Source of the DNA: Clavaria fumosa
Lineage: Eukaryota > Basidiomycota > Agaricomycetes > Agaricales > Clavariaceae
Length of the DNA stretch: 64,000 bases
NCBI GenBank assembly: GCA_951802425.1
Contig: OX637802.1
Coordinates: forward strand, 1,302,001-1,366,000
Reading direction: 5' to 3'
The notes below the pieces were generated by a model. It searched no databases and was not told the DNA's origin. It saw only the letters and a list, made by a program, of their open reading frames with translations. The stretch's first letter is position 1. Each line of letters begins with the position of its first letter. The translations under genes and the position numbers were made by a program. This document shows, in pieces, positions 52,784-63,391 of this stretch.

Positions 52784-54157
52784 TGTTAATAGAATCTGGT
52801 TGTCGGTGTGCTGATCGGTGAGGATCCTATCGAAGGACGACGACGGTGACGATGAGTGAAGTCGAGTCGGTAGCAGTAGTGGTAGTCCGGGGCACAAAAC
52901 TGGATAACCAGATGGGTATCTACTACATCTGGTGAGCTACTTATATACTACTGTGGTCATGTGATAGCTAATAATAACTACCAATGGCGTTAGTACCTCA
53001 AAGTAATCACATGACTGTATTACTAAGGGGCCCGGACTGATGACTAAAGAGAATTGACTAAACGCTTATCTGATCGATGGGTGAGATAACCCAATTCCAA
53101 CACTCCCCCGTAATCGAATCCATCGATCAGTCTTCAGGCAGGAGTGGTGGCGACAGCAGGCGTGCGGGCACGGCGGCGGTCTCGATTGGATTGCGCAATC
53201 CGGCGGCGCAATTCGGTGGCCTCGGCGGCGATGGTCGTGGAGGCGGCATAGAGTGGCGGCGGCGGATAGTAGTAGGGGGCTGGTCCAAGCGGCGGCGGGA
53301 AGTAAGGGGCGGCAGGGGGTGGCGCCTCGAAGGGGCGCTGAGCCTGTCGCTTCTTGTTCTGTGCGATGCGGCGTCGGACGGCGGAGGGGTCGGTGGTGCG
53401 GCAATCGGATGCCGTATGACCGTGAGCGTGGCACTTGTCACACTTGGCGTAACGCCCAGGTGCGGTGGAGGTGCCTCGGGTGGCTCGACCTGTGGAGGGA
53501 GCTGCGACGCTGGCACGAGCCGCGGCGACGGTGGTCTCAGCGTCGACGAGGCGGGTGCGGGTGTCGGACATATTCGTATCGAGTTCGTCGAGTAGGGCGT
53601 TTGTGTCGTCCATACGCCGCTCAAGCTGAGCGAGGCGCTCGAGTATCGATGCGAAGAGGGAGTTTACTGACGCGCGCCATGTGGTGATCAGCGAAATAAC
53701 CCAAACGATAATAGCGGAGGGGGTGCTGGTCGGGCGCGTGGAAAGTAAGTTGTCCAGTTCTTGTGGCCGGCTTCGGGTCGTGTCGGTCGAGTGGGACGAA
53801 GACATTATCGAGGAGGCGCACAGGTTGGTATCTGGTTATGTTAATAGAATCTGGTTGTCGGTGTGCTGATCGGTGAGGATCCTATCGAAGGACGACGACG
53901 GTGACGATGAGTGAAGTCGAGTCGGTAGCGGTAGTGGTAGTCCGGGGCACAAAACTGGATAACCAGATGGGTATCTACTACATCTGGTGAGCTACTTATA
54001 TACTACTGTGGTCATGTGATAGCTAATAATAACTACCAATGGCGTTAGTACCTCAAAGTAATCACATGACTGTATTACTAAGGGGCCCGGACTGATGACT
54101 AAAGAGAATTGACTAAACGCTTATCTGATCGATGGGTGAGATAACCCAATTCCAACA
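52784..54157 (-). mobile_element. Gag-only LTR retrotransposon, copy 2 (beta type)
   Basis: 1374 bp; LTRs 52784-53102 and 53839-54157 (319 bp, one difference seen); duplications GGGTA (52779-52783 and 54158-54162). Inserted in integrase of B2. Confidence 0.97.
53134..53805 (-). CDS. Gag-like protein of Gag-only element, copy 2
   Basis: 223 codons, intact. Same layout as copy 1, with the knuckle reading CDKCHAHGHTASDC and Gly for Ala before it. The beta-type LTR copies (2 and 4) share these residues. Confidence 0.85.
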   Translation of the reverse strand: MSSSHSTDTTRSRPQELDNLLSTRPTSTPSAIIVWVISLITTWRASVNSLFASILERLAQLERRMDDTNALLDELDTNMSDTRTRLVDAETTVAAARASVAAPSTGRATRGTSTAPGRYAKCDKCHAHGHTASDCRTTDPSAVRRRIAQNKKRQAQRPFEAPPPAAPYFPPPLGPAPYYYPPPPLYAASTTIAAEATELRRRIAQSNRDRRRARTPAVATTPA

Positions 54158-54244
54158 GGGTAGCCAGTCCGACCAGTCGTCTTGCATGAAGTCAACGTAT
54201 GATTGCAAGTATATCTCAATCTCTTGGTTCATCCTCTCAGTTTG

Positions 54245-54563
54245 TGTTGGAATTGGGTTATCTCACCCATCAATCAGATAAGCGTTTAGTCAATTCTCTT
54301 TAGTCATCAGTCCGGGCCCCTTAGTAATACAGTCATGTGATTACTTTGAGGTACTAACACCATTGGTAGTTATTATTAGCTATCACATGACCACAGTAGT
54401 ATATAAGTAGCTCACCAGATGTAGTAGATACCCATCTGGTTATCCAGTTTTGTGCCCCGGACTACCACTACCGCTACCGACTCGACTTCGCTCATCGTCA
54501 CCGTCGTCATCCTTCAATAGGATCCTCACCGATCAGCACACCGACAACCAGATTCTATTAACA
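54245..54563 (+). repeat. Solo LTR of the Gag-only family (beta type)
   Basis: 319 bp with GTTTG duplications (54240-54244 and 54564-54568), in integrase of B2, only 87 bp from copy 2. Confidence 0.97.
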
Positions 54564-55082
54564 GTTTGTCCATCAGTTTGTGGATGGTAAGCCGTACTTG
54601 GATTTCCTTTTATACTGATGATCTTGTAGAATTCTCCCATGAAGTTCGACACGAATTGAGAGCCTCAGTCACTTATTACTTTGCAGGGTACTCCGTGGCT
54701 GCAAAGGACTCGATCTCGTAGGATCCTGGCTGCCCCCAGAGCTGTGAGTTTTGTGTCCATAGCCTCTAGCAAAGTCATCTTCGTAAGCTTGTCACATATC
54801 ACAAGAATGGCGTTGTGTGTAGCAGATTTTGACAATGGCCCAATGAGGTCCCAAGTAATTGTGTGCCATGGGCAAGGTGGTATCGCATGTGGATGTAGGG
54901 GTGCACATTGTTTCATTCGGTCAGGTTTTGTTCTCTGGCATTTCTCACATCCAGCTATGTATTCCATTACATCCTCCTTCATTCCTGGCCACGTAAATTG
55001 TCAAGTGACGCTTTCCAAGGTCTTTTCAGGTCCGGGGTGTCCTCCAAGTGGGGAATTGTGTAGTTCCATCAAGACCTTGTGC

Positions 55083-56460
55083 TGTTGGAATTGGCTATCT
55101 CAGCCATCGATCAGATAAGCGCTTATTCATTTCACTTTAGTCGTCATCAGACCGGGCCCCTTAGTAAGAACGTCATGTGATTATGTAGAGGTACTAACGC
55201 CATTGGTAGTTATTAATAGCTATCACATGACTGCAGTAGTATATAAGTAGCTCACCAGATGTAGTAGATACCCATCTGGTTATCCAGTTTTGTGCCCCGG
55301 ACCACCACTACCGCTACCGACTCGACTTCGCTCATCGTCACCGTCGTCGTCCTTCAATAGGATCCTCACCGATCAGCACACTGACAACCAGATTCTATTA
55401 ACATAACCAGATACCAACCTGTGCGCCTCCTCGATAATGTCTTCGTCCCACTCGACCGACACGACCCGAAGCCGGCCACAAGAACTGGACAACTTACTTT
55501 CCACGCGCCCGACCAGCACCCCCTCTGCTATCATCGTTTGGGTTATTTCGCTGATCACCACATGGCGCGCGTCAGTCAACTCTCTCTTCGCATCGATACT
55601 CGAGCGCCTCGCTCAGCTTGAGCGGCGTATGGACGACACAAACGCCCTACTCGACGAACTTGATACGAACATGTCCGACACCCGCACCCGCCTCGTTGAC
55701 GCTGAGACCACCGTCGCCGCCGCCCGTGCTAGCGTCATAGCTCCCTCCACAGGTCGAGCCACCCGAGGCACCTCCACCGCACCTGCGCGCTACGCCAAGT
55801 GTGACAAGTGCCACGCTCGCGGTCATACGGCATCCGATTGCTGCACCACTGACCCCTCCGCCGTCCGACGCCGCATCGCGCAGAACAAGAAGCGACGGGC
55901 TCAGCGCCCCTTCGAGGCGCCACCCCCTGCCGCCCCTTACTTCCCGCCGCCGCTTGGACCAGCCCCCTACTATTATCCACCGCCACCACTCTATGCCGCC
56001 TCCACGACCATCGCCGCCGAGGCCACTGAATTGCGCCGCCGGATTGCGCAATCCAATCGAGACCGCCGCCGTGCCCGCACACCCGCTGTCGCCACCGCTC
56101 CCGCCTGAAAACTGATCGATGGATTCGATTACGGGGGAGTGTTGGAATTGGCTATCTCAGCCATCGATCAGATAAGCGCTTATTCATTTCACTTTAGTCG
56201 TCATCAGACCGGGCCCCTTAGTAAGAACGTCATGTGATTATGTAGAGGTACTAACGCCATTGGTAGTTATTAATAGCTATCACATGACTGCAGTAGTATA
56301 TAAGTAGCTCACCAGATGTAGTAGATACCCATCTGGTTATCCAGTTTTGTGCCCCGGACCACCACTACCGCTACCGACTCGACTTCGCTCATCGTCACCG
56401 TCGTCGTCCTTCGATAGGATCCTCACCGATCAGCACACCGACAACCAGATTCTATTAACA
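55083..56460 (+). mobile_element. Gag-only LTR retrotransposon, copy 3 (alpha type)
   Basis: 1378 bp; LTRs 55083-55403 and 56140-56460 (321 bp, each with an extra 3 bp GTC; two C/T differences); duplications TGTGC (55078-55082 and 56461-56465). Confidence 0.97.
55437..56108 (+). CDS. Gag-like protein of Gag-only element, copy 3
   Basis: 223 codons, intact. The knuckle CDKCHARGHTASDC is followed by an extra Cys (Arg in the other copies), otherwise nearly identical to copy 1. Confidence 0.85.
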   Translation: MSSSHSTDTTRSRPQELDNLLSTRPTSTPSAIIVWVISLITTWRASVNSLFASILERLAQLERRMDDTNALLDELDTNMSDTRTRLVDAETTVAAARASVIAPSTGRATRGTSTAPARYAKCDKCHARGHTASDCCTTDPSAVRRRIAQNKKRRAQRPFEAPPPAAPYFPPPLGPAPYYYPPPPLYAASTTIAAEATELRRRIAQSNRDRRRARTPAVATAPA

Positions 56461-57624
56461 TGTGCACCAGATCTTGGGGTACCCAGATCTTTCCTTCATG
56501 TCTGAAAAATCCATCTGTACCTCTTTCGTAGGGTGTTATTTTGGGTGGTATAGTGTTTGCATGTGCTTCCAGTAGTAGTTGGTCAATAGTTGGCTCAGGG
56601 ATTAGTAGCGTAGCAAGACGATGTGCTGGGAAAACTTGTACTGTGGGCTTTTCATATTTGTCTGTCCCCTCCCAATGGTCCAGCCATCGGGAGAGTGCAT
56701 CGGCTTTCATGTTTGTTTTCCCGGGTTTATACTTTACCTTGAAATTGAAACACTGTAGTTTTGAGTGCCTTCGCATTTGCCTGGGGTTGAGTTTTTGGCT
56801 TTTCTGGAAGTATTGAAGATTCGCATGGTCGGTATGGATTTCAAAAGGTTCTTTGACGCCAGTAGGTAATGGTGCCACTCCTCCAGCCCTCGGATAATTG
56901 CCAGAAACTCTTTGTCATACATCGCATAGTTCATCTCCGCTGTGGAGAAGGTTTCCTCGATAAAGTCCACCAGTCGCCAGACACTGCCAGGCTGTTGTTG
57001 AGATAGTACTCCTCCAGTGGCATAGTTACTCACATCCACTTCCATCTTCCATTTGCCTTCATCTTGCAGGATTGCCAGCACCATGTCACTCTGCAGTATG
57101 TCAATTAGGCACCTCCTGGCATGTTCTTGCCAGTCCATCCAGATATACGGTGTGCCGTCGCTCAAGAGTTCGTACAAGGGTTTAGCGAAAGTGGCAAATC
57201 CTTGTATGAACCTTCAGAAATAGTTCAACAGCCCGATTCCTCGTTGGAGAGCGTGTTTGTCCTTTGGCACGGGCCAGTCAGCTATCCCTCTGCATTTTTT
57301 AGGTGAGTGTCGAATACTCCCTTTTGAAATCAACAGTCCTAGGAATGTGACCTCTGACTGTTCTATTTTGCATTTTGACTTGTGGATGCAGAGGTCATTT
57401 TCCTGCAGTATTCTGAACACCTCGTGTAGTAGGCACCGGTGTTCTTCAACTGTCTCTGTTGTGACAAGGATGTTGTCGATGTACACAAATACCTTTCCAG
57501 TAGCCACCAGTGTGCATAGAATGTAATTCATCCTTTGTTGGAAGACCGACGGAGCATTCATCAGTCCAAATTGCATGACAGTGGGCCATACCGTGCCATA
57601 TTTGGTGATTATTGCAGCAAGGTG

Positions 57625-58998
57625 TGTTAATAGAATCTGGTTGTCGGTGTGCTGATCGGTGAGGATCCTATCGAAGGACGACGACGGTGACGATGAGTGA
57701 AGTCGAGTCGGTAGCGGTAGTGGTAGTCCGGGGCACAAAACTGGATAACCAGATGGGTATCTACTACATCTGGTGAGCTACTTATATACTACTGTGGTCA
57801 TGTGATAGCTAATAATAACTACCAATGGCGTTAGTACCTCAAAGTAATCACATGACTGTATTACTAAGGGGCCCGGACTGATGACTAAAGAGAATTGACT
57901 AAACGCTTATCTGATCGATGGGTGAGATAACCCAATTCCAACACTCCCCCGTAATCGAATCCATCGATCAGTCTTCAGGCAGGAGTGGTGGCGACAGCAG
58001 GTGTGCGGGCACGGCGGCGGTCTCGATTGGATTGCGCAATCCGGCGGCGCAATTCGGTGGCCTCGGCGGCGATGGTCGTGGAGGCGGCATAGAGTGGCGG
58101 CGGCGGATAGTAGTAGGGGGCTGGTCCAAGCGGCGGCGGGAAGTAAGGGGCGGCAGGGGGTGGCGCCTCGAAGGGGCGCTGAGCCTGTCGCTTCTTGTTC
58201 TGTGCGATGTGGCGTCGGACGGCGGAGGGGTCGGTGGTGCGGCAATCGGATGCCGTATGACCGTGAGCGTGGCACTTGTCACACTTGGCGTAACGCCCAG
58301 GTGCGGTGGAGGTGCCTCGGGTGGCTCGACCTGTGGAGGGAGCTGCGACGCTGGCACGAGCCGCGGCGACGGTGGTCTCAGCGTCGACGAGGCGGGTGCG
58401 GGTGTCGGACATATTCGTATCGAGTTCGTCGAGTAGGGCGTTTGTGTCGTCCATACGCCGCTCAAGCTGAGCGAGGCGCTCGAGTATCGATGCGAAGAGG
58501 GAGTTTACTGACGCGCGCCATGTGGTGATCAGCGAAATAACCCAAACGATAATAGCGGAGGGGGTGCTGGTCGGGCGCGTGGAAAGTAAGTTGTCCAGTT
58601 CTTGTGGCCGGCTTCGGGTCGTGTCGGTCGAGTGGGACGAAGACATTATCGAGGAGGCGCACAGGTTGGTATCTGGTTATGTTAATAGAATCTGGTTGTC
58701 GGTGTGCTGATCGGTGAGGATCCTATCGAAGGACGACGACGGTGACGATGAGTGAAGTCGAGTCGGTAGCGGTAGTGGTAGTCCGGGGCACAAAACTGGA
58801 TAACCAGATGGGTATCTACTACATCTGGTGAGCTACTTATATACTACTGTGGTCATGTGATAGCTAATAATAACTACCAATGGCGTTAGTACCTCAAAGT
58901 AATCACATGACTGTATTACTAAGGGGCCCGGACTGATGACTAAAGAGAATTGACTAAACGCTTATCTGATCGATGGGTGAGATAACCCAATTCCAACA
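57625..58998 (-). mobile_element. Gag-only LTR retrotransposon, copy 4 (beta type)
   Basis: 1374 bp; LTRs 57625-57943 and 58680-58998 (319 bp, no differences seen); duplications AGGTG (57620-57624 and 58999-59003). Inserted in RT of B2. Confidence 0.97.
57975..58646 (-). CDS. Gag-like protein of Gag-only element, copy 4
   Basis: 223 codons, intact, nearly identical to copy 2 (one Arg-to-His change after the knuckle). Confidence 0.85.
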   Translation of the reverse strand: MSSSHSTDTTRSRPQELDNLLSTRPTSTPSAIIVWVISLITTWRASVNSLFASILERLAQLERRMDDTNALLDELDTNMSDTRTRLVDAETTVAAARASVAAPSTGRATRGTSTAPGRYAKCDKCHAHGHTASDCRTTDPSAVRRHIAQNKKRQAQRPFEAPPPAAPYFPPPLGPAPYYYPPPPLYAASTTIAAEATELRRRIAQSNRDRRRARTPAVATTPA

Positions 58999-60890
58999 AG
59001 GTGTTGTGCCCATTTGGCCATCGCAATGTTCCAGTAGCCCCATTCCACATCGACACTTGTGAATACTTCAGCTTTCTTCAGGCTCACTACGGTTTCATCA
59101 ATCCTGGGTAATAGATATATGTCCTTCACACAAAAGGAGTTGAGGCACTTGTAGTCGATGATGGGGCATAGTTTGTCCCCCTCATCTTTGAAGAAGAGCG
59201 GACTTACGTAGTCCGATTCTCCCCAGACTAGTCGACCATTTTCCAGGTTTTCTTTGAGCCATGCTTTTAGAGCTTCATCCTCTTTACTGGTAAGTGGGCA
59301 GACCTTCGAGTGTAGGAAACCAGGATCATTTTTAAATTTGATCTCATAGTCAATTCCAGGTAGGGACTTAGGTAACTTTTGGCCAGTTTTTCTGGTGAAT
59401 ACCTGGGGGTACAACACTTTCCAATCGGGCATGGTCATCATGTCGTGCAGGTTCCGGAAGCCATAGCCATAGTCCCCGATATGACAATCTTTCTTTTTGC
59501 ATTTGTCAAAGTGGATGCGCTTCTCAAACCATCGGATGCTGGGGTTATGGTACCGAAGCCAGTCATGTCCTAAAATTGCACAGTGTCCAGTAACTCGGCC
59601 TAGTAAGAACTGCTTGATTTCCACATGGCCCCCTATGTTGAGGCAGAGAGCCACAGAGTGTTTGAAGGCTCCACAGATGTTTATAGTTCCATCAATGTTT
59701 TTGAACATGATAGGGCTGTCCAGTTTTGTAAGGTTCATTTTTTTACTGAGGGCCCATCCCAGATCCATGACAGACATGGTACAACCAGAGTCAATCAACA
59801 GTTTGATGTTGTAGATCTCTTTGGTATCCAGTGTGGTAACGTGTGGTATATCCAATTGTCATTCTCCTCCTTTTCCATATATGATTTTAGGGTTGGACTC
59901 CCAGTGTACATCATCATTGTATCCTGGCAGTTTTTTGGGGGTGAGGTCTTTGAGGGTGTGCTTGGCCCTCTCAGCCTCTTTCATCAAGGGGAACAGTGGC
60001 ATTTCATTGGCAGATTGGTTTACATGATGGCAACAGGCAGGAACAATATATACGGATCCGGCTTTAGCACTCAAGCGGATCCTTCCAGAAAATCCTGTGA
60101 TTTGTTGGTCGTGGTGGCGCCAGCAGTGGGTCCTGGAGTGGGCACCCAGGGCCTTCCTTGGATATGCAATTGGTCTCTCAATTGTGCAATCATGTTTTCC
60201 ATTTCTTCAAAGTTGTTTTGCCCAGCCATCATGGGTGCATATGAAGGGTTGAATGACGTTAGGGAGGTCGGGTGTGAGGCAGGGTATGCCGGGACAGGGT
60301 AGGGAGAAAAAGGGGGAGGCGTGTAGTATCCAGGGGGTGAGCGCATTTCAAATGCGCTGCCCATTCTTGCTTGCTGACGGGGGGTGGCACGTCGCTGGGG
60401 CGGTTCAGGGCACAGTCATGCAGGGTGGCTGACCTGTCCACAATTGTAGCAGATCAGCGGGCAATGGGGGCCAGTCCCTCAACTCGTGTCCATCAGGGTG
60501 CCCTGCCTGCTTCTGGGTGGAGCTTGCATATTCCACTGCCTAGGAGGAGGTGCTTGTTGTTGTTGTTGGTGTTGCTGCTGCTGCTGTGGGCATGGTTGCC
60601 ACTGTACTCGTTGTGGTTGCCCAGGTGGTGGGCCCCACTGGCTCGGTCCTTCCCACACTGACTGTGGTTGCCACTGGGGTGAGCACCAAAAACGGTTTTG
60701 CAGGGGCTGACATTGCACCGGTTGGTTCCAAGCAGGGCACGGTCCTGCCTGCGTTCGCATTTCCCTCTGTACGGCCATGTATAATTGGTGTTGTCGGTCC
60801 AACTGTATAGTCAAGACTCAAAAGGCTTGATAATCCACCGGTTGATCTGTGCAGGTGAGGACCTTCTCCAGCAGCTTAGGGTGTATGGCC

Positions 60891-62262
60891 TGTTGGAATT
60901 GGCTATCTCAGCCATCGATCAGATAAGCGCTTATTCATTTCACTTTAGTCATCAGACCGGGCCCCTTAGTAAGAACGTCATGTGATTATGTAGAGGTACT
61001 AACGCCATTGGTAGTTATTAATAGCTATCACATGACTGCAGTAGTATATAAGTAGCTCACCAGATGTAGTAGATACCCATCTGGTTATCCAGTTTTGTGC
61101 CCCGGACTACCACTACCGCTACCGACTCGACTTCGCTCATCGTCACCGTCGTCGTCCTTCGATAGGATCCTCACCGATCAGCACACCGACAACCAGATTC
61201 TATTAACATAACCAGATACCAACCTGTGCGCCTCCTCGATAATGTCTTCGTCCCACTCGACCGACACGACCCGAAGCCGGCCACAAGAACTGGACAACTT
61301 ACTTTCCACGCGCCCGACCAGCACCCCCTATGCTATCATCGTTTGGGTTATTTCGCTGATCACCACATGGCGCGCGTCAGTCAACTCTCTCTTCGCATCG
61401 ATACTCGAGCGCCTCGCTCAGCTTGAGCGGCGTATGGACGACACAAACGCCCTACTCGACGAACTTGATACGAACATGTCTGACACCCGCACCCGCCTCG
61501 TTGACGCTGAGACCACCGTCGCCGCCGCCCGTGCTAGCGTCGTAGCTCCCTCCACAGGTCGAGCCACCCGAGGCACCTCCACCGCACCTGCGCGCTACGC
61601 CAAGTGTGACAAGTGCCACGCTCGCGGTCATACGGCATCCGATTGCCGCACCACTGACCCCTCCGCCGTCCGACGCCGCATCACGCAGAACAAGAAGCGA
61701 CGGGCTCAGCACCCCTTCGAGGCGCCACCCCCTGCCGCCCCTTACTTCCCGCCGCCGCTTGGACCAGCCCCCTACTATTATCCACCGCCGCCACTCTATG
61801 CCGCCTCCACGACCATTGCCGCCGAGGCCACCGAATTGCGCCGCCGGATTGCACAATCCAATCGAGACCGCCGCCGTGCCCGCACGCCCGCTGTCGCCAC
61901 CGCTCCCGCCTGAAGACTGATCGATGGATTCGATTACGGGGGAGTGTTGGAATTGGCTATCTCAGCCATCGATCAGATAAGCGCTTATTCATTTCACTTT
62001 AGTCATCAGACTGGGCCCCTTAGTAAGAACGTCATGTGATTATGTAGAGGTACTAACGCCATTGGTAGTTATTAATAGCTATCACATGACTGCAGTAGTA
62101 TATAAGTAGCTCACCAGATGTAGTAGATACCCATCTGGTTATCCAGTTTTGTGCCCCGGACTACCACTACCGCTACCGACTCGACTTCGCTCATCGTCAC
62201 CGTCGTCGTCCTTCGATAGGATCCTCACCGATCAGCACACCGACAACCAGATTCTATTAACA
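60891..62262 (+). mobile_element. Gag-only LTR retrotransposon, copy 5 (alpha type)
   Basis: 1372 bp; LTRs 60891-61208 and 61945-62262 (318 bp, one C/T difference); duplications TGGCC (60886-60890 and 62263-62267). TATATAA at 61045, predicted start at 61079 (ATCTGGTTAT), complementary primer site just after the LTR (61208-61217), polypurine tract CGGGGGAG at 61937-61944. Confidence 0.97.
61242..61913 (+). CDS. Gag-like protein of Gag-only element, copy 5
   Basis: 223 codons, intact. Differs from copy 1 by a few substitutions (Tyr for Ser at residue 30, Thr for Ala at 148, His for Arg at 157). The start ATG lies 34 nt inside the LTR, 25 nt after the primer site. Confidence 0.85.
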   Translation: MSSSHSTDTTRSRPQELDNLLSTRPTSTPYAIIVWVISLITTWRASVNSLFASILERLAQLERRMDDTNALLDELDTNMSDTRTRLVDAETTVAAARASVVAPSTGRATRGTSTAPARYAKCDKCHARGHTASDCRTTDPSAVRRRITQNKKRRAQHPFEAPPPAAPYFPPPLGPAPYYYPPPPLYAASTTIAAEATELRRRIAQSNRDRRRARTPAVATAPA

Positions 62263-62747
62263 TGGCCCTCATCAGCAAGGCATGGATGACATTCCAGTGA
62301 GTGTCTTCATTGTAGCCAGCTTGGCTCATAAGCGTCTCAAATTTTTGGAAGAATTGAGCAGCATCCATTTGTATCTGCTGGAATGTATTGATCTTCTGTA
62401 CTGCCAAGGCTTGGTCCTCAATGGGGGCAAAAGCCTCTCTCAAGCATGTCTCGAATGTGGCCCAAATTACATCTTCTCCTCCTTCTTCTAGCAGCACTGT
62501 GGCTGCCTGGTTCGCCCATTTGGCAGCATAGTCTTTGGTCATGTGGCTCAGGGTAACAACTACTTTCAGGAAGTCAGTGGGGTATTTCACCGTGTTTACT
62601 TGGAACTCCAGATGCAAGCTCCGGAGAAAGGTCTGGAAGTCTTCTCTTTTTCCAGTATAGGGGATGATTTTCAATGCAAGGGTTACGGGTGCTGCCACGG
62701 GAGCGGGAGCGGCTGGCTCAGGTGCAGGGGCGGTGTCAGCCATCTCT

Positions 62748-63320
62748 TTAGTCTAGCTCTTCAAGATAAATGTGAGGCGGGTTCTGGAATAGGTCTATTC
62801 GCAGGCAGTCTTGTAGCAAGCCAAACATAAGATTGGTCTGTGCTTCAGCAGAGCGGTGCTCAGGCAAATTGTCGGTCTGTACTGCAACAAACATGTGGGT
62901 GTTGTCCTTGAGTTCTTTGAGGGCGCTATAGTAGTCAGTGTCTTCGTCAAGGAGATCTTCTTCTCCAGCCAGGAATTCTAAACTCTCCTGTTCATATGCT
63001 TGTTCAGCCACAACTTCGGAGAGTAGGGCCACTAATCAGGTTTGGAAAGTTCGCCACTCAGGTCGGTGCGCGATGGATACAGGGTTGTTTGTGCTTGGGT
63101 CTATCGGTAGACAAAGTCTTCGGGTAGCAAAATGGTATCTCGGCACTAACAGTGCGGCTTCGGAATGTCTTGGGTAGAGGAACCGCTCATAGGTCCTTCC
63201 TTGCGGTGTGCTTGGTGGGGTTAGCTGTTCGAAATCTGTATCTTCGTCCAATCCTATCAGGGCTCTACGCCTCTTGTATCGCTTGAACGCTGTCCAGTAG
63301 CGCACCAGTTCTTGTTCTCA
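62748..63320 (-). pseudogene. Leader ORF (ORF0) of B2
   Basis: Sense frame ending 4 nt before gag. A TGA at 63318-63320 lies where B1 has CGA, and a shared TGA precedes LVALLSEV. Conserved parts: FEQLTPPSTPQGR, YERFLYPR, ALLSEVVAEQAYEQE, VAVQTDNLPEH, PPHIYLEELD. Acidic; function unknown. Confidence 0.6.
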
Positions 63321-63391
63321 GAATACATGAGCCTTGCTTCAGCTTGGGCGAGGGTGGGGTGCCTAGGTCTGTGAGGAGGTAGGTGGGGGAG

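Larger units (their letters stand above)
51149..60074 (-). pseudogene. pol of B2 in pieces
   Basis: Pieces in sense order: protease with intact LIDSGCTMSVMD and RT N-terminus (60074-59004); RT core (57624-57214), where the active site reads FVYIDNILV, the second catalytic Asp changed to Asn (57474-57472); RNase H (57177-56734) with a frameshift; linker (to 56466); integrase zinc domain and first catalytic Asp (55077-54569); integrase remainder (54239-54163 and 52778-52279); chromodomain (51349-51149, YLVKWTGYPHEDNTWEP). Insertions separate the pieces. A TGA after LLNYF matches the one in B1. Confidence 0.88.
60071..62743 (-). pseudogene. Gag of B2, split by Gag-only copy 5
   Basis: Starts MADTAPAPEPA at 62743. 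The capsid-like domain (FQTFLRSLHLEFQVN) runs to the insertion at 62262 and resumes at 60890. A TGA precedes the knuckle at the same place as in B1, and the knuckle itself has a second TGA (60417-60419) where B1 has CGA (CYNCGQVSHPA then stop). The C-terminus ends at 60071, overlapping pol in the -1 frame. Confidence 0.85.
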
